The notes below the pieces were generated by a model. That model was given only the letters and a program-made list of their open reading frames with translations. It was not told where the DNA came from and ran no database searches. From positions 1 to 34,090 of the forward strand of contig DASQNC010000006.1 in the NCBI GenBank assembly GCA_035645145.1: a stretch of DNA of 34,090 bases, given 5' to 3'. The stretch comes from Azospirillaceae bacterium (GTDB lineage: Bacteria > Pseudomonadota > Alphaproteobacteria > Azospirillales > Azospirillaceae). The position numbers and the translations under genes were made by a program. This document shows, one piece after another, positions 7,269 to 17,912 of the stretch (positions within the stretch are counted from its first letter, which is position 1; each line of letters starts with the position of its first letter).

Positions 7269-8396
7269 TCAGTCCCGCAGATCCTCCCACAGCTCCTTCA
7301 CCTTGGCGAAGAAGCCCGTGGACTGCGGGCTGGTCACGCTGTCGCCGCCGGCCTTTTCGAACTCGCGCAGCAGATCCTGCTGCTTCTTGTTCAGGTTCAC
7401 CGGCGTTTCGACCAGGATCTCCACGTACATGTCGCCACGGGCGGGGCTGCGCAGGACGCTCATGCCCTTGCCCTTCAGGCGGAACTGGGCGCCCGACTGC
7501 GTGCCTTCGGGCACCTGCAGGCGCGCGCGGGTGCCGTCGATGGTCGGCACCTCGATGGTCCCGCCGAGGGCGGCGGTCGTCATCGGGATCGGCACACGGC
7601 AGTGCAGATTGGCACCGTCGCGTTGGAACATCCGGTGCGGTGCCACCGAGATGAAGATGTAGAGGTCGCCGGGCGAAGCGCCGCGCATGCCGGCCTCGCC
7701 CTCGCCCGCGAGGCGGATGCGGGTCCCATCCTCCACGCCGGCCGGGATGTTGACCTGCAGGGTCTTGTCCCGTCGCACGCGGCCGGCGCCGCTGCAGACC
7801 TTGCAGGGATCCTTGATGACCCGGCCCTGGCCGTGGCAGGTCGGACAGGTGCGCTGGATGGTGAAGAAGCCCTGGGTGGCGCGCACATTGCCCGAGCCGT
7901 TGCAGGTCGGGCATGCCGCCGGCTGGCTGGCGCCCTCGGCCCCCGTGCCCTTGCACGCGTCGCAGGGACCCAGTGTCGGCACCCGGATCGTCGCCTGGGA
8001 GCCCTTGAAGGCGTCCTCCAGGCTGATTTCCATGTCGTACTTGAGATCGGAGCCGCGGCCGGACGCTTGGCGACGGCCGCCCATGAAGTCGCCGAACATC
8101 TCGTCGAAGATGTCGGCGAAACCCGAACCGAAGTCGAAGCCGCCGAAGCCGCCGCCCCCGCCGCGCCCCTGCTCGAACGCCGCATGGCCGAATCGGTCGT
8201 AGGCCGCGCGCTTCTGCTCGTCCTTCAGGACATCATAGGCCTCGTTGATGTCCTTGAACTTCTGCTCGGCCTCCTTGTCACCCGGATTGCGGTCCGGGTG
8301 GTACTGCATCGCCAGCTTCCGGTAGGCCTTTTTCAGCTCGTCGGCGCTGGCGCCTTTCGGAACCCCCAGGAGCGCGTAGTAGTCCTGCTTCGCCAT
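7269..8396 (-). CDS. dnaJ: Molecular chaperone DnaJ (Hsp40)
   Basis: The co-chaperone stimulates DnaK ATP hydrolysis and delivers unfolded clients. The 375-residue protein is a full type I DnaJ. The J domain spans residues 1-70 with HPD at 33-35. A Gly/Phe-rich linker ([11 protein letters not shown]) follows. The zinc-finger domain has four CxxCxGxG repeats ([32 protein letters not shown]). The C-terminal substrate-binding domains end near residue 340. It lies 149 bp after dnaK on the same strand, with a 12-bp-stem hairpin in the gap that may tune dnaJ relative to dnaK expression. Confidence 0.98.
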   Translation of the reverse strand: MAKQDYYALLGVPKGASADELKKAYRKLAMQYHPDRNPGDKEAEQKFKDINEAYDVLKDEQKRAAYDRFGHAAFEQGRGGGGGFGGFDFGSGFADIFDEMFGDFMGGRRQASGRGSDLKYDMEISLEDAFKGSQATIRVPTLGPCDACKGTGAEGASQPAACPTCNGSGNVRATQGFFTIQRTCPTCHGQGRVIKDPCKVCSGAGRVRRDKTLQVNIPAGVEDGTRIRLAGEGEAGMRGASPGDLYIFISVAPHRMFQRDGANLHCRVPIPMTTAALGGTIEVPTIDGTRARLQVPEGTQSGAQFRLKGKGMSVLRSPARGDMYVEILVETPVNLNKKQQDLLREFEKAGGDSVTSPQSTGFFAKVKELWEDLRD

Positions 8397-8478
8397 GGTG
8401 TCCCGGGCACCTTTGTCGTTTCACGCATGAAAATGACGCCTTGCACACGGCTTCGACGCCGTTGCGATGCCGCGGAGC

Positions 8479-8514
8479 GCCGCCGGCACCCCAGATGGGT
8501 AAGGTGCCGGCGGC
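8479..8514 (-). other. Perfect 12-bp-stem hairpin in the dnaK-dnaJ intergenic region
   Basis: GCCGCCGGCACC (8479-8490) and GGTGCCGGCGGC (8503-8514) are perfect complements around a 12-nt loop. The structure lies 31 bp past the dnaK stop codon. No T run follows in the direction of transcription, so it is more likely a processing, stabilising or partial-termination element than a full terminator. Confidence 0.55.
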
Positions 8515-8545
8515 CTCGTTGGCAACGCGAAATGCGGTACGGCGG

Positions 8546-10468
<1,923 letters not shown>

Positions 10469-10869
10469 TCTCCAGCCTCTCCGTCTCGGCGGACTCGGGC
10501 GGCCCTCGAGCCGTGGCACCGCCGCGGTCCCCATGTGGTGATAGATGCGGTGGTGAAAATAGGCATCACCTTGTGGGGGAGATATAGGAGAGGGGGCCTG
10601 GGCCTGCAACCAGCCTACCCGAACCGAACCGGGCCAAAACCGAACGCGCCGGACCGGGTTGCCGCGGAAATGGCGCCGCGGCCGATGACCGGCGCCCTTC
10701 CGCCCGACCACACTTGTCACCGCGCGGCACGCAACCCAGACCCGCAGGGTAAGACAATGGTAACCGGACACCCCTACCGTGAACGCATGATGACGCAGGC
10801 GGCAAGCTTACGAATGTTCGGCAAAAGCCCGTCTGCGTGGCGTCCGGCTGCCCAAGCCGGTTAGGGCCA
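10469..10869. other. 401-bp intergenic region between dnaK and the small plus-strand gene
   Basis: The left 120 bp holds the dnaK leader and promoter. The remainder (about 10610-10869) has no reading frame with the codon bias of the neighbours and no recognisable RNA gene. It must contain any promoter of the divergent 69-residue gene, but I could not identify convincing -35/-10 elements there. Confidence 0.5.
10581..10609 (-). promoter_or_regulatory. Putative dnaK promoter (sigma32- or sigma70-like)
   Basis: On the minus strand TTGCAG (10604-10609) and TATATC (10581-10586) are 17 bp apart. The wider context, GGTTGCAG and CTCCTATATC, resembles alphaproteobacterial RpoH promoters as well as sigma70 ones, and I cannot separate the two by eye. 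Transcription would start near 10574, giving a GC-rich leader of about 105 nt. No CIRCE element is visible near it. Confidence 0.5.
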
Positions 10870-11079
10870 ATGACCATGACCCAGCAGCGCCGCAACCTTG
10901 CGCTCGTGATCAAGTCCTGTCTGGAGAGCCTGGAGCGCGAGGCGTCAGCGGGCGCGCTCTCCGACCTGGCCCATTTCATCAGTTTGGCGGTCATGGCCGC
11001 GGACGATGCGGCGGCCTCGAACGACGCCAACGCGCCGATCCTCAAGGCGATCACCAGCACCACCGCCGGCCACTGCTGA
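10870..11079 (+). CDS. Small protein of unknown function (69 residues)
   Basis: The short frame MTMTQQRRNLALVIKSCLE... has strong GC bias at third codon positions, consistent with real coding. The sequence looks largely helical (LVIKSCLESLEREASAGALSDLAHFISLAVMAADDAA), has no membrane segment or signal, and ends in HC. A second in-frame ATG at 10876 is equally possible; no strong ribosome-binding site precedes either. The gene sits between dnaK and the DUF1848 gene, in the same orientation as the latter, 83 bp upstream of it. I do not recognise a family. Confidence 0.55.
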   Translation: MTMTQQRRNLALVIKSCLESLEREASAGALSDLAHFISLAVMAADDAAASNDANAPILKAITSTTAGHC

Positions 11080-11162
11080 CCGCGCCGCAGAGCGCGGCCG
11101 GTCGAGAGAGGAAATCGGCGCGGACTGGCGGTCAACGTCCCGGCGGCCCATCTCGGGCCGTC

Positions 11163-12044
11163 ATGATCGTCTCGGCCAGCTACCGCACCGACATCCCCGC
11201 GTTCTACGCCGACTGGTTCCTGGCCCGGCTTCGGGCCGGCCATTGCCGGGTGGCGAATCCCTACGGCGGTCCACCCGGCCGGGTGGACCTGACCCCGGGC
11301 GCGGTCGACGGGTTCGTGTTCTGGACGCGCAACCTGGCCCCCTTCGCGGCGGCACTCGATGCGGTGGACGCGCTGGCGTTGCCCTTCGTGGTGCAGATGA
11401 CCGTCACCGGCTATCCGCGGGCGCTCGACCGGTCCACCATCGACGCCGCAACGGCCGTGGACCAGATGCGCACCGTGCGCGACCGTTGGGGACCGCGGGC
11501 GGCCGTGTGGCGCTACGATCCCATCGTCCTGTCGGATGCGACCGGGGCGGATTGGCACCTAGCCAACTTCGCGGCGCTTGCGGCCTCGCTCGCGGGCACG
11601 GTGGACGAGGTGGTGGTCTCCTTCCTGGAGCCCTACCGCAAAACCACCCGCAATATGGATGCCGCCGCGCGCCGGCACGGATTCGTGTGGCACCGGCCCG
11701 ATGTGGCGGCCCAGCGCGGCCTGACCGTGCGCCTGGCCGCGGTGGCCGCCGAGCATGGCATGGCGCTGGCGGTGTGCACCCAGCGGCAGTTGGCCGACCT
11801 GCCGGGGGTGGCCGCCGCCCGGTGCGTGGACGCGGGGCGCCTGTCGGATGTCGCGGGCCGGCCGCTGGCTGCCCGGACCAAGGGAAACCGGCCCGGATGC
11901 CTGTGCGCGGAAAGCCGCGACATCGGGGCGTACGACACCTGCATCCACGGCTGCGCCTATTGCTACGCCGTGGCAAGCCGGGAGGCGGCGCAGCGCCGCC
12001 ACGGCGCCCACGATCCGTCCGGCGAAGCGTTGCTCCCGGCCTGA
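11163..12044 (+). CDS. DUF1848 family protein with C-terminal radical-SAM-like cysteine motif
   Basis: The 293-residue protein begins MIVSASYRTDIPAFYADWFLARL and continues with VANPYGG, GFVFWTRNLAPF, the VVQMTVTGYPRALD block and WRYDPIVLSD. This order is diagnostic of DUF1848 (PF08902). Near the C-terminus are Cys246 and Cys248 (GCLCAESRDIGAYDTC), then Cys260, Cys264 and Cys267 arranged C-x3-C-x2-C (CIHGCAYCYA). That spacing is the one used by radical SAM enzymes to hold a [4Fe-4S] cluster, but those enzymes carry it near the N-terminus. The family is, to my knowledge, biochemically uncharacterised. The gene is inserted, in opposite orientation, between grpE and dnaK. It may form a unit with the small gene upstream. 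Confidence 0.85.
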   Translation: MIVSASYRTDIPAFYADWFLARLRAGHCRVANPYGGPPGRVDLTPGAVDGFVFWTRNLAPFAAALDAVDALALPFVVQMTVTGYPRALDRSTIDAATAVDQMRTVRDRWGPRAAVWRYDPIVLSDATGADWHLANFAALAASLAGTVDEVVVSFLEPYRKTTRNMDAAARRHGFVWHRPDVAAQRGLTVRLAAVAAEHGMALAVCTQRQLADLPGVAAARCVDAGRLSDVAGRPLAARTKGNRPGCLCAESRDIGAYDTCIHGCAYCYAVASREAAQRRHGAHDPSGEALLPA

Positions 12045-12050
12045 ACGGGG

Positions 12051-12084
12051 ACGCGCCCCCTCCCGGCCGGCGGGAGGGGGGCGT
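12051..12084. terminator. Hairpin between the convergent DUF1848 and grpE genes
   Basis: The arms 12051-12065 (ACGCGCCCCCTCCCG) and 12071-12084 (CGGGAGGGGGGCGT) pair over 14 bp with a single bulged G. It lies seven bases past the DUF1848 stop codon and ten bases past the grpE stop on the other strand. No T tract follows, so it is taken as a shared convergent transcript end. Confidence 0.6.
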
Positions 12085-12094
12085 CACGCAGGCC

Positions 12095-12736
12095 TCAGGC
12101 GTTGGTCTTGACCTGAGCGTCGCCGCCGCCGTCGCGCTTGGCAACGGCCACCAGGGCCGCACGCAGCAGACGGTCGTGGATCAGGTAGCCGTCCTGCAGC
12201 ACCTGCACCACCGTCAGCGGCGCGGCCCCGCCGCCGTCCACCTCCATCATGATCTGGTGGAAGTTGGGGTCGGCCGGCTGGCCCACCGGGTCCATCCGCT
12301 TGATGCCGACCTTCTCGAAGGCGGCGACGAGCTGGCGTTCGGTCGCTTCCACCCCGGCCAGGAAGTTCTTCATGGCCGGATCGGGATCGGCCGGGGCGGC
12401 CCCCAGGGCAAGGCGCAGGCTGTCCGCGACCGGCAGCAGCTCCTTGGCCATGTTCGCCACGGCGTACTTGCGGGTGTCCTCGATCTCGCGCTGGGTGCGC
12501 TTGCGGACGTTGTCGGTTTCGGCCATCGCGCGCAGCACCTGGTCGCGCAGGTCCGCGACCTGCGCCTCAAGCTCGGCAATGCGCGGGTCCGGGCCGGCCG
12601 CCGCCCGGGTCTGGGCGCCGGCCGCGGCGTCGTCCATCGGTTGGGCGGACCCATTGGCCGCCGCAGGGGCGCCCTCTCCGTTGCCGGCGTCGGCGCGGAC
12701 GTCTTGGGCCTGGGGGGTGCGGTCGCTATCGGTCAT
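12095..12736 (-). CDS. grpE: Nucleotide exchange factor GrpE
   Basis: GrpE releases ADP from DnaK. The 213-residue protein has a disordered Ala/Asp-rich N-terminus (residues 1-45) and a long helical coiled coil (IAELEAQVADLRDQVLRAMAETDNVRKRTQREIED). The beta domain has the family signature FEKVGIKRMDPVGQPADPNFHQIMMEV and VVQVLQDGYLIHDRLLRAALVAV. It lies 63 bp downstream of hrcA on the same strand, the usual alphaproteobacterial pair, and the two are probably co-transcribed. Confidence 0.97.
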   Translation of the reverse strand: MTDSDRTPQAQDVRADAGNGEGAPAAANGSAQPMDDAAAGAQTRAAAGPDPRIAELEAQVADLRDQVLRAMAETDNVRKRTQREIEDTRKYAVANMAKELLPVADSLRLALGAAPADPDPAMKNFLAGVEATERQLVAAFEKVGIKRMDPVGQPADPNFHQIMMEVDGGGAAPLTVVQVLQDGYLIHDRLLRAALVAVAKRDGGGDAQVKTNA

Positions 12737-12799
12737 CGTGTCGCCTGGGAATAACGTGGGAATAAAGGGTTACGGGGGTTCGAATCGGGGCGGTGTGTA

Positions 12800-13837
12800 T
12801 CAGCCGAGGAGCCGGCCGACCACCTTCGCCGTGTAGTCGACCATCGGAATGATGCGCGCGTAGTTCATGCGCGTTGGTCCGATCACCCCGATGGCTCCGA
12901 CGATCTGTTCGCGGGAATTCTGGAAGGGCGCCACGATCATCGAACAGCCGGCATGCCGGAACAGCGCGTTCTCGGCGCCGATGTAGATCTGCACGCCGTC
13001 GGCGCTCTTGGTCGCCTCCAGCAGGCGCAGCATCGCCTCCTTGGTCTCCAGCACCTCGAACAGGTTGCGGATGCGTTCGAGGTCGGTCAGCGCCGTCACG
13101 TCCTCCAGCAGGTTGCGCTGGCCCTTGACGATCAACAGGCCCGGGTTGCCCTGGCCGCCCGCGGGAACCGCCAGCCCGGCTTCCACCACCTTGGCGGCCA
13201 GCGCGTCCAATTGGCTCCTCTGCTCCTCGATCTCGCGCAGGACGTCGTTGCGGGCCTCGTCGATGGTGCGCCCGACCAGCCGCGCGTTGAGGTAGTTCGA
13301 CGCCTGGGCCAACTGGGCCGGCATGATGCCCGGCGGGATCTCGACGACGCGGTTCTCAACCAGCCCGCTTTCGGTGACCAGCACGACGAGCGCACGGCCG
13401 GGGCCGAGGTGCACGAATTCGATGTGCTTGAGCGGCCGGTCCAGCTTCGGCGCCACCACCAGGCCGGCGCAACTGGACAGGCCGGCCAGAAGGGTGGAGG
13501 CCTGTTCCAGCACCTCCTGCACGCTCTGGCCGGTGGCGGCGCAGCGGGCGTTGATCGCGTCGCGCTCGTCCTCCGACACGGCCCCCGTTTCGAGAAGGCC
13601 GTGCACCACCAGGCGCAGACCGGCGTCGGTCGGCAGGCGGCCGGCGGAGGTGTGCGGCGCCATCAGCAGCCCGTGCTCCTCCAGGTCGGCCATCACGTTG
13701 CGGATGGTGGCCGGGGACAGGGTCATGCCGAGGCGACGGGAGATGGTGCGGGAACCGACAGGTTCCCCCGTCTCCACATAGGCCTCGACGATGTGGCGGA
13801 GGATTTCGCGGGATCGGCGGTTCAGCTCGGCAATCAT
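12800..13837 (-). CDS. hrcA: Heat-inducible transcription repressor HrcA
   Basis: HrcA represses chaperonin genes by binding CIRCE elements and is itself activated by GroEL. The 345-residue protein starts [37 protein letters not shown]. This is the winged-helix DNA-binding region, followed by [19 protein letters not shown] and [14 protein letters not shown]. The dimerisation/GAF-like domain follows, ending in [28 protein letters not shown]. An alternative GTG start seven codons upstream (13858) would add VGGRPSS. Neither start has a strong Shine-Dalgarno; the ATG is preferred because it matches the common N-terminus. I see no CIRCE inverted repeat in this window, so its targets (typically groESL) lie elsewhere. 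Confidence 0.97.
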   Translation of the reverse strand: MIAELNRRSREILRHIVEAYVETGEPVGSRTISRRLGMTLSPATIRNVMADLEEHGLLMAPHTSAGRLPTDAGLRLVVHGLLETGAVSEDERDAINARCAATGQSVQEVLEQASTLLAGLSSCAGLVVAPKLDRPLKHIEFVHLGPGRALVVLVTESGLVENRVVEIPPGIMPAQLAQASNYLNARLVGRTIDEARNDVLREIEEQRSQLDALAAKVVEAGLAVPAGGQGNPGLLIVKGQRNLLEDVTALTDLERIRNLFEVLETKEAMLRLLEATKSADGVQIYIGAENALFRHAGCSMIVAPFQNSREQIVGAIGVIGPTRMNYARIIPMVDYTAKVVGRLLG

Positions 13838-13893
13838 GCTTGACGGACGACCACCCACGGGCCGGGTACGCAGGACCCGGCATGACCGATTGG

Positions 13894-13922
13894 AATTTAG
13901 GCAAGGCCGCCCGGGGTTTCAA
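13894..13922 (-). promoter_or_regulatory. Putative hrcA-grpE promoter
   Basis: On the minus strand TTGAAA (13917-13922) and TAAATT (13894-13899) are separated by exactly 17 bp. The extended -35 GTTGAAA also resembles the RpoH -35 CTTGAAA. The start point near 13887 gives a leader of about 50 nt to the ATG at 13837, or about 30 nt to the alternative GTG. No CIRCE overlaps it. Confidence 0.6.
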
Positions 13923-14039
13923 CGCCACCGGGCGGACGCCCCGCTATTGCCACATGGCCGGCCAGGGTGGACGGCCCGCCCGCGCACCGCTAGTTTGCCG
14001 CCCTTTCGAGCCCCAGCCCGCCGAACGGAGAACCCCGCA

Positions 14040-14762
<723 letters not shown>

Positions 14763-14780
14763 AAGGGCACAGGCCCCGCG

Positions 14781-14812
14781 TTGAACGGCGGCACGCGGTA
14801 GATTATCTACAA
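14781..14812 (+). promoter_or_regulatory. bioR promoter with overlapping BioR box (autoregulation)
   Basis: The 10-mer TTATCTACAA at 14803-14812 matches the BioR consensus TTATCTATAA at nine of ten positions and lies inside the palindrome GTAGATTATCTAC (14798-14810). A TTGAAC hexamer at 14781-14786 lies 17 bp before TATCTA (14804-14809). The -10 would therefore be within the box, and transcription would start at or next to the bioR ATG at 14816, suggesting a leaderless, self-repressed transcript. The box identification follows the published BioR signal; the promoter is inferred. Confidence 0.7.
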
Positions 14813-14815
14813 GAC

Positions 14816-15496
14816 ATGAAACCAACCGGCCCGAACAGACCGGACGACACGATTGCGGGGCGCATCAGCCGCGCGCTGGCCGAGCGCATCGTCTCGGGTG
14901 CGCTGGAGCCCGGCGCGCGGCTGCGCCAGGACCACATCGCGGGGGAGTTCGGCGCGAGCCACGTCCCCGTGCGCGAGGCCTTCCGCCGGCTGGAGGCGCA
15001 GGGGCTGGTGGTCAGCGAGCCGCGCCGCGGTGTGCGGGTCGCCCAGTTCGATCTGGCCGAGGTGCGGGAAGTGGCCGAGATGCGGGCGGCGTTGGAAGTG
15101 CTCGCCCTGCGTCATGCCGCCCCGCACCTGACGCCCGCCATCCTCGACCAGGCGGAGGCCGCGAACCGAGCGGGCGAAGGCTCCCGCGACGTGCGGGCGT
15201 GGGAGGAGGCGAACCGGACCTTCCATCGGCTGATCCTCACGCCTTGCGGGATGCCCCGCCTGCTGGCCGCCATCGACGACCTGCACGCCGCCAGCGCCCG
15301 GTTCCTGTTCGCCACCTGGCGCACGGCATGGGAGGCGCGCACCGACCACGACCATCGTGCCATCCTGGCCGCACTGCGGCAGGGGCAGATCGACGCCGCG
15401 GCCGCCACCCTGGCGCGCCACGTGCAATGGATCGGGCAGCGCCCGGTCAAGACGGCCTCGGGACAGGTCCGCGAAGCCTTCGCCATCGTCGGCTGA
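14816..15496 (+). CDS. bioR: GntR-family biotin regulator BioR
   Basis: The product is a 226-residue GntR/FadR-type regulator. The N-terminal winged helix-turn-helix spans about residues 12-75 (ISRALAERIVSGALEPGARLRQDHIAGEFGASHVPVREAFRRLEAQGLV). A helical FCD-type C-terminal domain follows (VAEMRAALEVLALRHAAP, FHRLILTPCGMPRLLAAIDDLHAAS, DHDHRAILAALRQGQIDAAAATLARH). GntR proteins of this length are common and not specific by themselves. The BioR assignment rests on direct adjacency to bioY-bioB and on BioR boxes both in front of this gene and in front of bioY. BioR represses biotin synthesis and uptake genes in alphaproteobacteria lacking a DNA-binding BirA. No good Shine-Dalgarno precedes the ATG. 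Confidence 0.88.
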   Translation: MKPTGPNRPDDTIAGRISRALAERIVSGALEPGARLRQDHIAGEFGASHVPVREAFRRLEAQGLVVSEPRRGVRVAQFDLAEVREVAEMRAALEVLALRHAAPHLTPAILDQAEAANRAGEGSRDVRAWEEANRTFHRLILTPCGMPRLLAAIDDLHAASARFLFATWRTAWEARTDHDHRAILAALRQGQIDAAAATLARHVQWIGQRPVKTASGQVREAFAIVG

Positions 15497-15619
15497 CACC
15501 GGCCACCACCACAACGGTTCCGGCATTCACGCCCGCCCCGCGGAACGACCGCGGTGCACGCGGCCATGCCCGGCTGCGCGCCCTTGCGCACGCGGGACGT
15601 GCACAGCGGGGTTGCGCCG

Positions 15620-15629
15620 CGATAGATAA
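15620..15629. promoter_or_regulatory. BioR box 1 upstream of bioY
   Basis: CGATAGATAA matches TTATAGATAA at eight of ten positions. The next base completes GATAAT, a good -10 hexamer at 15625-15630. A TGCACA at 15600-15605 lies 17 bp before TAGATA (15623-15628). Binding here would block the likely bioYB promoter. Confidence 0.6.
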
Positions 15630-15660
15630 TGTGGATTCCTCGATAGATCGATCTGGCGTT

Positions 15661-15670
15661 TTATCTATAA
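15661..15670. promoter_or_regulatory. BioR box 2 upstream of bioY (perfect consensus)
   Basis: TTATCTATAA is an exact match to the BioR recognition sequence and lies 35 bp before the bioY start codon. Box 1 is centred 41 bp upstream (about four helical turns). A further perfect palindrome AGATCGATCT lies between them at 15645-15654 but matches the box poorly. Confidence 0.8.
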
Positions 15671-15704
15671 AACCGGCGCCGGATCTTCGAACAAGGAGGA
15701 ACCC

Positions 15705-16334
15705 GTGACTGAACTCAATCCGGCCGTCCGGCACCCGCTCGCCAACCGCGTGCCGGCCGCAGCCGCATTCGTGCTGCTCGTCCTGGCCGGCACGGCCCTG
15801 ATGACGCTGAGCGCCAAGATCCAGATCCCGTTCTGGCCCGTGCCGATGACACTGCACACCTTTGCCGTGATGGCGTTTGCGGTGGTGTTCGGCCCCCGGG
15901 TGGCGGTGTCGATCGTCCTGGCCTACCTGGCGGCGGGTGCCGCCGGCCTGCCGGTCTTCTCCGGCACGCCGGCACGCGGCATCGGGATCGCCTACATGGT
16001 GGGGCCGACGGGCGGCTATCTGGCGGGCTTCCTGCTGGCCTCGGGACTGGTGGGGTGGCTGGCGTCGGGCCGGGGGACCGTGGGGCGGCTGGGCGCGATG
16101 CTGGCCGGATTGGCCCTCGTCTATGCGCTCGGGGTGGCGTGGCTGGCCCTCTTCGTTCCGGCCGGCAGGCTCATCGCCCTTGGCGTCACGCCGTTCCTGC
16201 TCGGCGATCTGGTGAAGGTCGGCCTCGTCGCGGTCGGTGCGGCCCTTCTCCCCGAACATCTCGCCGCCAGGGCCCGTGCGCTGGGCGCACGGGCCGGGAC
16301 CCGGGTGCGGCCCGGCCGCGGGGGGTGGCAGTGA
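15705..16334 (+). CDS. bioY: Biotin transporter substrate-binding (S) component BioY
   Basis: BioY is the integral membrane biotin-binding protein of ECF transporters, able to work alone or with BioMN. The 209-residue protein has about six hydrophobic helices. Family motifs include [24 protein letters not shown] near residues 27-50, [20 protein letters not shown], and [17 protein letters not shown]. The GTG start at 15705 is supported by AGGAGG nine bases upstream. No bioM/bioN is adjacent in the window, so the energising subunits are elsewhere or shared. The stop codon overlaps the bioB start by four bases, indicating translational coupling. Confidence 0.95.
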   Translation: MTELNPAVRHPLANRVPAAAAFVLLVLAGTALMTLSAKIQIPFWPVPMTLHTFAVMAFAVVFGPRVAVSIVLAYLAAGAAGLPVFSGTPARGIGIAYMVGPTGGYLAGFLLASGLVGWLASGRGTVGRLGAMLAGLALVYALGVAWLALFVPAGRLIALGVTPFLLGDLVKVGLVAVGAALLPEHLAARARALGARAGTRVRPGRGGWQ

Positions 16335-17323
16335 CCGGCGCGCCCGACCGGAACGCCGATGGCGACATCCGCCATGATTGGACCGTGGCGGAGATCGAGG
16401 CGCTGCACGAACTGCCGCTCCTCGAACTCGTCGGCCGTGCCAATGCCGTGCACCGGCGGCACCACGACCCCAACCGTGTCCAGAGGGCGAGCCTGCTCAG
16501 CATCAAGACCGGCGGCTGCCCGGAGGACTGCGCCTATTGCCCGCAATCGGCGCACCACCGGAACGTGGACATCACCCGGAGCGGATTGATGGATCCGGCG
16601 CAGGTCCTCGACATGGCGGCGAGGGCGAAGGCGGCCGGCGCCGAGCGGTTCTGCATGGGGGCGGCGTGGCGGCAGGTCCGCGACGGCAAGGACTTCGATG
16701 CGGTCCTGGACATGGTGCGGGGCGTGCGCGGGCTCGGCCTGGAGGCGTGCGTGACGCTCGGCATGCTGGAGCCCCATCAGGCGCAACGGCTGGCGGACGC
16801 CGGCCTGACCGCCTACAACCACAACCTCGACACCGGCCCGGAATACTACGGCCGCATCATCGGCACCCGGACGTACGAGGACCGCCTGCGGACCCTTGCG
16901 GCCGTGCGGGCGGCCGGGATCGGGCTGTGCTGCGGCGGGATCGTCGGCATGGGCGAAACCGTGCGCGACCGGGCCTCGATGCTGCATGTGCTGGCCGGGT
17001 TCCGCCCGCACCCGGAAAGCGTGCCGATCAACGCGCTGGTCCCGGTGCCCGGCACACCCTTGGGCGACCGCCCCCGCATCGATCCCCTTGATCTGGTGCG
17101 GATGGTGGCGGTGGCGCGCTTGGTGATGCCATCGTCGACGGTGCGGCTGTCCGCGGGCCGCAGGCACCTGAACCGCGAGGCGCAGATCCTGTGCCTGCTT
17201 GCCGGTGCCAACTCCATCTTCTACGGCGAAACACTGCTGACCACGCCGAACGCGGGGATCGACGAGGACGCGGCCTTGCTGGCCGCCATCGGCCGCTCGG
17301 CGGATCAGGAGGCGCCCTTGTAA
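16331..17323 (+). CDS. bioB: Biotin synthase
   Basis: This radical SAM enzyme inserts sulfur into dethiobiotin, the last step of biotin synthesis. The 330-residue protein has the radical SAM motif [13 protein letters not shown] with Cys63, Cys67 and Cys70. It also carries [12 protein letters not shown], the [10 protein letters not shown] block, and the late ligand region RLSAGR and [11 protein letters not shown]. These are all characteristic of BioB. The GTG at 16331 overlaps the bioY stop codon (GTGA); a second GTG two codons upstream is also possible. bioF, bioD and bioA are absent from the window, so either the rest of the pathway is elsewhere or only dethiobiotin is salvaged. Co-regulation by BioR is inferred. 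Confidence 0.97.
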   Translation: MTGAPDRNADGDIRHDWTVAEIEALHELPLLELVGRANAVHRRHHDPNRVQRASLLSIKTGGCPEDCAYCPQSAHHRNVDITRSGLMDPAQVLDMAARAKAAGAERFCMGAAWRQVRDGKDFDAVLDMVRGVRGLGLEACVTLGMLEPHQAQRLADAGLTAYNHNLDTGPEYYGRIIGTRTYEDRLRTLAAVRAAGIGLCCGGIVGMGETVRDRASMLHVLAGFRPHPESVPINALVPVPGTPLGDRPRIDPLDLVRMVAVARLVMPSSTVRLSAGRRHLNREAQILCLLAGANSIFYGETLLTTPNAGIDEDAALLAAIGRSADQEAPL

Positions 17324-17418
17324 CCGGGGCGGGGCATGGCGGAGTCGGGCGCTCCTGAACATCGCGGGATGCGCGGTGTTTCCCGTCCGATCCCCCTGCC
17401 CCATCCCCTTGGTACCCC

Positions 17419-17847
17419 GTGCCGGACGACATCCCAGCCACCGCCCCGCTCCCCGTCACGACCAAGGCGTCCGAGCAGCTCAAGGACAGCGCGGACCGGC
17501 GGACCGAGCTGGCCGCCGACCGCACCATCTTCGCGGCCGAGCGCACCTATGCGGCGTGGGTTCGCACCGGGCTGGCGGCGCTGGCCAGCGGCGTCGGCGC
17601 CAAAAAGGTGCTGGAAGGCGTGGTGCCGGAATGGATGATCTGGGGTGCCGGAACGGTCCTGGTTGCCTTCAGCGCCTTCTGCTTCGGGGCCGCGGTCTGG
17701 CGCCACCTGTTTGCCGGCGCGCCGCCGCCGTCGCCCGACACGCCGCGGATCCCGCCCTGGCTGCTGGGCCTGGTCAATGCCTTCCTGGTCCTGGTCGCCC
17801 TCAGTGCGCTGCTGGGAGTCTGGTTCGGCGAAACCGGGGGTGATTAG
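17419..17847 (+). CDS. DUF202 (YidH-family) membrane protein
   Basis: The 142-residue protein has the DUF202 signature at residues 30-55, ELAADRTIFAAERTYAAWVRTGLA, followed by three hydrophobic segments (about 50-65, 75-95, 115-135). The family is a small inner-membrane protein group of unknown role, named after E. coli YidH/YidG. The GTG start at 17419 is the first in-frame start. It lies 95 bp after bioB on the same strand and converges on the cupin gene, with a hairpin between the two. No functional link with biotin is evident. Confidence 0.85.
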   Translation: MPDDIPATAPLPVTTKASEQLKDSADRRTELAADRTIFAAERTYAAWVRTGLAALASGVGAKKVLEGVVPEWMIWGAGTVLVAFSAFCFGAAVWRHLFAGAPPPSPDTPRIPPWLLGLVNAFLVLVALSALLGVWFGETGGD

Positions 17848-17860
17848 CCCGGCGGTTCGG

Positions 17861-17897
17861 CACCGTCTCCCCGTGGCCACGACCCGGGGAAACGGTG
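17861..17897. terminator. Hairpin between the convergent DUF202 and cupin genes
   Basis: CACCGTCTCCCCG (17861-17873) pairs with CGGGGAAACGGTG (17885-17897) with one mismatch and an 11-nt loop. It starts 14 bases after one stop codon and ends 15 bases before the other. No T tract is present; it probably marks the end of both transcripts. Confidence 0.55.
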
Positions 17898-17912
17898 CTG
17901 CAGCGGTTTCCG

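Noticed and set aside
15645-15654. Palindrome AGATCGATCT between the two bioY BioR boxes as a third operator there
   Set aside because: It matches the BioR consensus at few positions; it is probably chance, although it could help binding.
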